Of a stretch of DNA of 64,000 nt, positions 58,524-64,000 are shown piece by piece. This stretch comes from Typha latifolia. Lineage: Eukaryota > Streptophyta > Magnoliopsida > Poales > Typhaceae. Position 1 is the first letter of the stretch, and every line of letters begins with the position of its first letter. Under the pieces are notes generated by a model that saw only the letters and a list, made by a program, of their open reading frames with translations, had not been told where the DNA came from and made no database searches. The translations under genes and the position numbers were made by a program. The stretch covers positions 18,177,096-18,241,095 of the forward strand of contig CM034100.1 of the NCBI GenBank assembly GCA_019914945.1, read 5' to 3'.

Positions 58524-61500
58524 TCAACGTACTGGTGAAGAAAAGAAAATAACAAGAGAGTATACAAGGAATCCTGCTAGAAGGATCCCTCCGTAGACAA
58601 AAGCCTGAGAGGACTGTTTAGGATGACTATATTCGATGCTGCAACACTTCATTTTCTCTTTCTCAGTAGCTAAAACACGCTCCACATACCTGATACACAA
58701 GAAAAATAAAAGTAGAAAGAATTAGGAAAACAAAAAGGGAAATCTTATCTGTCTTCATCCAGTAGATTACATAGCGGCTAAAATGGATAGTTGAATAGTT
58801 TGCAATGCAACAGCAAAATGTAAAAGGCTGAATTAAAAAATGTTTATGAAAATCCTGTTCCCAGTCTCGTCCAAAAATTCACAATAGAAGGGACTCACTG
58901 CTGTGTAAATACTGTGCTCTGAAGTATGTCAGAACTATTTTGGTGTGCATCTTCTAACCGATGATCATATAACAGCGAAGATAGATCCACAAGCTGTTCC
59001 TCAAGTTTCTGCTTGGACAAAGAACCGATTCAACCATAGATACATTCACATTGATAAAATTATAGCAACACAAAGAGCATCACTCACATCTAAGTATTGT
59101 TCGAGACGTTCAACAAGCTCATGGGGGAAAGGTTCTGGCAAATTTGTAATCTTCTTATAGAACTTTTCAACCCAAAGTTCGGTGTTAGTCTTCTTTCTTT
59201 TGTCTTTCACAGGTTCACCTAGTGGGGTTTTAAGGTGCTCTGCAGCAAAGGACTGGACAGCCTGCACAGAAATATGGATTAAATCTGTTAACCATAATAG
59301 ATTGGGCAGATTTTCAAAGAAGTTAAATTATGTTTATGATACCTCTGATGTATCCCGTATCTTTCGGAGTGCAGAATCAACTCGTGCATATATAGTGCTT
59401 CTCTGCACAAGTAAAATGTGGATTTAGAATAATAGTCCTTACCAAGATACCAGCACATAGCAAGGTCCAGTAAAGAACATTAGCATTTAAAGATGGGCAT
59501 GGTGATCACAACATCACTTATTATCCATATAGCAAAGTACAGACCAGAATTACCTAGGTTAAAAATTTATAGCACATGGTTGTTCAAACAATTATTTGTA
59601 GTTGATCTGGTGCTTTTGATGACATATCCAATAGATGAAAATATCATGTATAATTAAGATTCCTAAGCTTAGTAGGCAATTACAGCATATTTTTTTATGC
59701 TGGCCTTACCAAGGCAACATCCTGAACCATTTGACTGATTTGAGATGAATTTGAAAAGGGCCCAAATGGATGACATCCTGCAGCCAAAAGCCAATTTACA
59801 ATTGGCCTTTCATGAATATGTGATGCTCTTTCGTAAGGGGCACTCAGCCCACCCACTGTCGAAGCCAATCCTGCCAGGATGTGGCGCTGTGCTAGAGAAG
59901 GGAAAGCATATTGTCTGGTTGTTTCTGAGACATAGCTGAAACAGAGAAAGCCAAATCAACATAACAGAAGTTGCAACATATTTGTATACGTCAATTTGTA
60001 AAATAACTCAAGCTACACTGGAAATCATGCAAAGCAACTAGTGATAATCAAATTAATTGTAATTTACTTGTGTGTGATCCTTGAAAGGTATATGTAGAAC
60101 AGAAAGGAACCATGCGTTTTGAAGCTCTTGAAAAGAGTAGCATGCAGAATCGTTTAGGTTACAGCTTCTCAGGGAATAAAAACCACTGAGGATAAAAGAA
60201 TATGCAAAACATCTACGTGCAAAAATAGAGCTGCAGGCAGATGGTTATTGTTAAAAGCAACAAAAAAATTATCAATCTAACAATTATATCATTGTTTTCC
60301 ACATACCTAACCCTAGTAGGTCATGATCAAAGGCTTAGTTTTTGCTGCTGTTGATGTCTTTCCTATTGTTTTACTAAGGTGATAAACTTGCTAGGTAGAA
60401 CAGTCGGAACTTCATTCAAAATTGCATCTTTAATCCAAAATTAACTGGTTATTTCCCTACTTCATGAGCTAGTGAATTTCCACACCAGCTGGAATTCTAG
60501 GAAACCATGAGTGGAATTAAAAGTCTCTAATTCAATTGGAAATAACAACACCAGAAGTAACTTTCCATAAAAGAAATCAAGCTAACAAAAGAAGTGAGAA
60601 AATAAAAGAGAGGACAACTGCAATTGTCATACAAAAAGAATATTTGAGGGACTAGGGAATGCCTAAACATACCTCAAAGGTATCTTTTCATTTTCATGCT
60701 GAAGGACAATAACAACATCCTTGCTTGTCCAAACAAGGCTTTCATCTTCCATAAGAAGATCAGAATCAACATCAGCTAGTGATAATATAAAACTGCCAAA
60801 AGGTACAAAATGTAGTTAGCAAAAACCATCATCAACTAATTATACTTATGGTTCTGGCTTGATCATCTCACATAAGGTCCAGAAGATATTAAACAACATT
60901 GGCAGATAAGTGTTTCTTTTAAGCATTAATATGCATTTTGTATTTCTGAATGTAAAAGTTGTACCCATTATCCCTTTTCCCTATAGGTAGTAATGTAGTG
61001 TCCTTTTTGTCCAAAAAATGGTCAACTTCATCATATGAAGTAGTGAAACAAACAAATCCAAGTTAAACTTTGAGATAAAGGATTACTGAAATGTGCATGG
61101 TTATCTGCTTCTTGGCATCTTAGACTAATATAGACCTCATATGTCAGACCTTTCTCTTCTCTGTTGAGAAACTTCTCAAAAAGTCCAAGTTGAGGCAAAT
61201 ACTTTCTGTTAGAGCTACTGGCAAAATAGGCCAGCTGTATAATTGGTTTCATGTTATACACCTTTCGTGAATAATGTTTCCTTTGACAAACAATCAGTAT
61301 GCAAAGAATATGAACCATTTAAGGCAAGCAACGGCTTTGTTGGACCAAGTGGTGTTATTAGTTCCAACATCAAGGTAAGCTAGGCTCACATTGTCGGCAA
61401 ATGTTAGGAACAGGATTTATGTAATTTAGTACATCAATAATGGTGCTCTGTGTTATTTTCTCTATAATAAAACATGGGTTTTCAGTACCTATAGCAACTT

Positions 61501-63581
61501 CTAATAGTTGAAGAAAAGAGGAAAACGTTATTGAACGGTACCTATTTCTTTGAGTCTTCTGTAGGGATGACACAATAGTGTTAGTTTAGTAAGGAAAAGA
61601 CTAACACTTGCCACAAAGCTCTTAGCTGAGCAAAAAATATCTATAAAAAAACAATGTATATGAATTTATTTTGGATGCTGACAGAATTAATGTATTCAAA
61701 TAGTGTTAAAATAGAAAAGGTGAATCTCACTCGGCTTAATAAAAAAGAAGCACATGAAGAACTTATTCTCAAGATTTGCAATTAGACATGGGCATTCATT
61801 TTCTGCAATCTAAATATGCTGCTTATATAGTTTCTTAATTTCTTCATTGCCTATTCATTGGTAGGTTCTAAGTAGTAACAGGACAATTCTGTTACTTTTT
61901 TGTTTTATTTTAGATTTAACACAGCTTGCAAAGCTCATAGCTCTAAGCATGGCTACTTCATTTACCCCTCCCTACTGATATCCGATACGGCCCGATACTT
62001 ATCGGACATGACTGAAGAAGTATCCAAATTAAAAAATAAATTTTAATTTTATAATACCACTGGATACGGCTCCAATATATTTTTCAAGTATTACAGTTTA
62101 ACAGGTTGAGTTTTCCTGGTTAATGGGCATCGAACCATTAACCAGATAACTATCCGTTAACAGTTAACTAAAATGAACTTGAAACCTTTGCTTTCTCACG
62201 CAAAAAATCCTTCTTCCTCACGCAACAAACCTTAAAACCCTAGCTTCCTCCACCAGGAGACATCCGATGGTGACTTCAACAAAAAGGAGAAAACCGTAGC
62301 CCTTCCTTTCTCCCTCACGTGAGGGCGGCAATTTGAGAATTTGGGATATTTCATATTGTGCTTAGGAATTTGAGATTTTTCACGTTGTTGTTGTAACTAT
62401 AGTTTTGTTATTTTCATAAGCAATGTTGTATATTAGTTTTACATTTGTATTTTCTCTCTCCATGTTTGAATTGAGGTCAATCTGCAATAGGAGATATTAG
62501 AATTTATGTTTTGTACTGTTGTGTTGTATTCTTGTGTTAAAATGCTTTCATGCCGTATTATCACAGAAAATGGCTACTAGTACAAGTGTCGAAAGTATAA
62601 GTTCCACCAAGGTACCTGCAAAGCATCAGAAGTAGTGAACATAAGTTAAGGAGCTCAGGTAGAATGATATGCATTCTTTACCATATTATTTAAATTAGTT
62701 GGCAAAATATTGAAAATGTCTTTTTTTAATTTATTTATTGGCATATACATGACGCATTTGTATCCTAGTTTTTAAGAATTTGTTGTATCCTTGTAACCAT
62801 ATTGTCGTATTCCCATATCCTTATCACCATATCCACATATCTCGTATCCGTATCCATATCTATATCCGTTCATAGCAATCTACTCAAATTTGCTACACAT
62901 TGAAAGTAGAATAATCTTAAAGAAATATAAAGTTGTGTTATTAGGTAAATCTTAAAGGAAGACACTAGTTGTACAACTTCTACCTAAAGCAGACATAAAA
63001 GTGTGCAACTTGCATTTCCAAGTGCCAAAAGTTAACTTAACAAGTGTAACATTAAGGGCTCTTAACAGAAAAACAAAGTATGTGGCATTCCAATATAAGA
63101 TACCTAAAAGTAAGTAACATGGAAGTGAGATACATAATTACACATCCAATTAGACTACTTAGTACATAGCACACACATGCATGCAAGCACAGTCACAACA
63201 AGGGATAGAGAAAGAGAGAGAGTAAATGCGCTCACACAGGAATAACTCGTGTTCCATATGTTCTATACAGATTTCCCTGTTTTTTTCCATGCTTTCTCTT
63301 ATCCTTTTCATATTTAGGGATGTAAGATTCCCATATTGCTCTGGTCTTGATAACAGTATCTTGTGAACTATCTGCCTCATCCATCCAGTGCTGGGATAGA
63401 ATATTTTTAAGAGATGAAAATTTAAAGGCATGAGTTTGATGCACAAGGGATATAATTAAATCACATGAAATTGGATAAACATCTCAACACAGACCTGACG
63501 AAGGAAGAATTTACTTGAGAGAGATGGATCTGCAACTTCTAGTAAACCAGCTGCAAGAACATCAGCAGATCGTTCCATCTC
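58524..63581 (-). CDS. C-terminal part of a large plant membrane protein (At5g58100-like), gene runs off the right edge
   Basis: Eight exons on the minus strand: 63581-63495, 63390-63236, 60792-60673, 59935-59710, 59402-59343, 59261-59088, 59008-58899 and 58689-58524. All phases agree and give 365 C-terminal residues; the 5' part is beyond the window. Conserved stretches include HWMDEADSS, WESYIPKYEKDKRKHG, LMEDESLVWTSKDVV, YAFPSLAQRHILAGLAS and NLPEPFPHELVERLE. The last exon ends in a single membrane span (about 20 residues before SSPVR). The protein matches my memory of a conserved plant protein whose Arabidopsis member (At5g58100) is linked to pollen exine formation; that link is from memory and less certain than the exon model. 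The 2.4-kb intron at 60793-63235 holds repeat-like DNA. Confidence 0.8.
60213..60420 (+). repeat. Second copy of the 55.5 kb repeat, inside an intron
   Basis: Matches 55494-55668, with about 60 additional bases (roughly 60273-60333). It sits in the intron between the exons at 60673-60792 and 59710-59935. Confidence 0.85.
61960..62880. other. Probable transposon-derived insertion in a long intron
   Basis: Begins with GATATCCGATACGGCCCGATA and ends near CGTATCCGTATCCATATCTA TATCCG-type words, resembling the sub-terminal words of the hAT MITE at 57.7 kb. A stretch near 62570 reads ATGGCTACTAGTACAAGTG, a start-like open segment. I could not define inverted repeats or a target duplication, so class and limits are tentative. 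Confidence 0.3.
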
Positions 63582-64000
63582 CTGAACAGGTGCAGAAACA
63601 AAGTTAACACTGCAGATAGAATAGAACAAACACCATAAAAGGAAAACATAGACAACACCACCACAAACAAATAACAAATAGAAAAGAAACTTGCTGGTGG
63701 TACCCATTTTTTCACTAATAAGTGTCAAATTATTTCCGCAAGTTAAATGGAGGAGTTTTGACCATGGTTTCAAGTTTATTTGTGATCACCTTCATAATAG
63801 AACTATATTGCTATGGCCTCCTGAGACTTCCTAGGAAATCTATTTACTGCGGATGTCAAATATCGATACTGCCATATATTTATTTTGCTTCCAAAGTGGC
63901 ACAACGATACTTTCTGCTCTCAACTAATTGTTTAGTCATTTGTCTAAGCATGGTTATCTGATGCACAAAGATAGCTAGCTCCTTGAAATATGTTACCATC
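63582..64000. other. Right edge: intron of the At5g58100-like gene
   Basis: About 420 bp with no exon I could place. The exon starting at 63581 has a normal CAG acceptor, so this should be an intron and the next exon upstream lies beyond the window. Confidence 0.6.

Noticed and set aside
1..64000. tRNA, rRNA, CRISPR array, operon or phage structure
   Set aside because: None seen on either strand; gene structure is plainly that of a plant nucleus. Small tRNA genes could have been missed by eye.

Overview
This window is ordinary nuclear DNA from a flowering plant. It holds widely spaced, intron-rich genes with canonical GT-AG introns, plant-specific families (group S1 bZIP, nicotianamine synthase, class I KNOX, group IIe WRKY, GRAS, PMEI, plastid ClpP5, COX5C, ALDH22A1) and AT-rich intergenic DNA carrying decayed transposons. 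The very GC-rich 3' half of the intronless nicotianamine synthase gene and the general look of the proteins suggest a monocot, perhaps a palm-like lineage. That placement is inference; the sequence alone does not fix the species. There are no operons, CRISPR arrays, prophages or visible tRNA/rRNA genes.

Layout. 0-7 kb, + strand: a bZIP factor, a two-exon membrane-anchored protein of unknown function, and nicotianamine synthase. 8.4-12 kb, - strand: a five-exon class I KNOX homeobox gene. 12-16.9 kb: gene-poor, with simple repeats and an old LINE RNase H remnant. 16.9-19.6 kb, - strand: COX5C with a long leader intron. 20.3-22 kb, - strand: a GRAS gene broken by three frameshifts and a stop. 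23.8-24.9 kb, + strand: a group IIe WRKY. 25.9-29.1 kb, - strand: ClpP5 (nine exons). 29.8-35.4 kb, - strand: an RPAP3-type TPR protein (twelve exons), divergent from the INO80B-type PAPA-1/HIT-finger gene at 36.3-39.5 kb on +. 40.2-40.7 kb, - strand: a PMEI-domain protein. 42-48 kb, + strand: ALDH22A1 (fourteen exons), with an apparent 1-bp deletion in one exon. 48.4-51 kb: a decayed LINE. 51-58.3 kb: an accessory region of small membrane-protein genes and fragments, an orphan PDI exon, several local duplications and a complete hAT-type MITE. 58.5 kb to the right edge, - strand: the C-terminal half of a large conserved membrane protein resembling the Arabidopsis exine-formation protein At5g58100.

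The genes do not form one pathway. They are independent housekeeping genes (respiration, plastid proteolysis, chromatin remodelling, RNA polymerase assembly, aldehyde detoxification) mixed with regulators (bZIP, KNOX, WRKY, GRAS) and an iron-homeostasis enzyme. I did not find a convincing new biological system. The best leads are the 51-57 kb cluster of unrecognised small membrane proteins with local copies, the disrupted GRAS gene, the ALDH22A1 frameshift and the tandem acidic repeat in the unknown protein at 2.4-4.7 kb.
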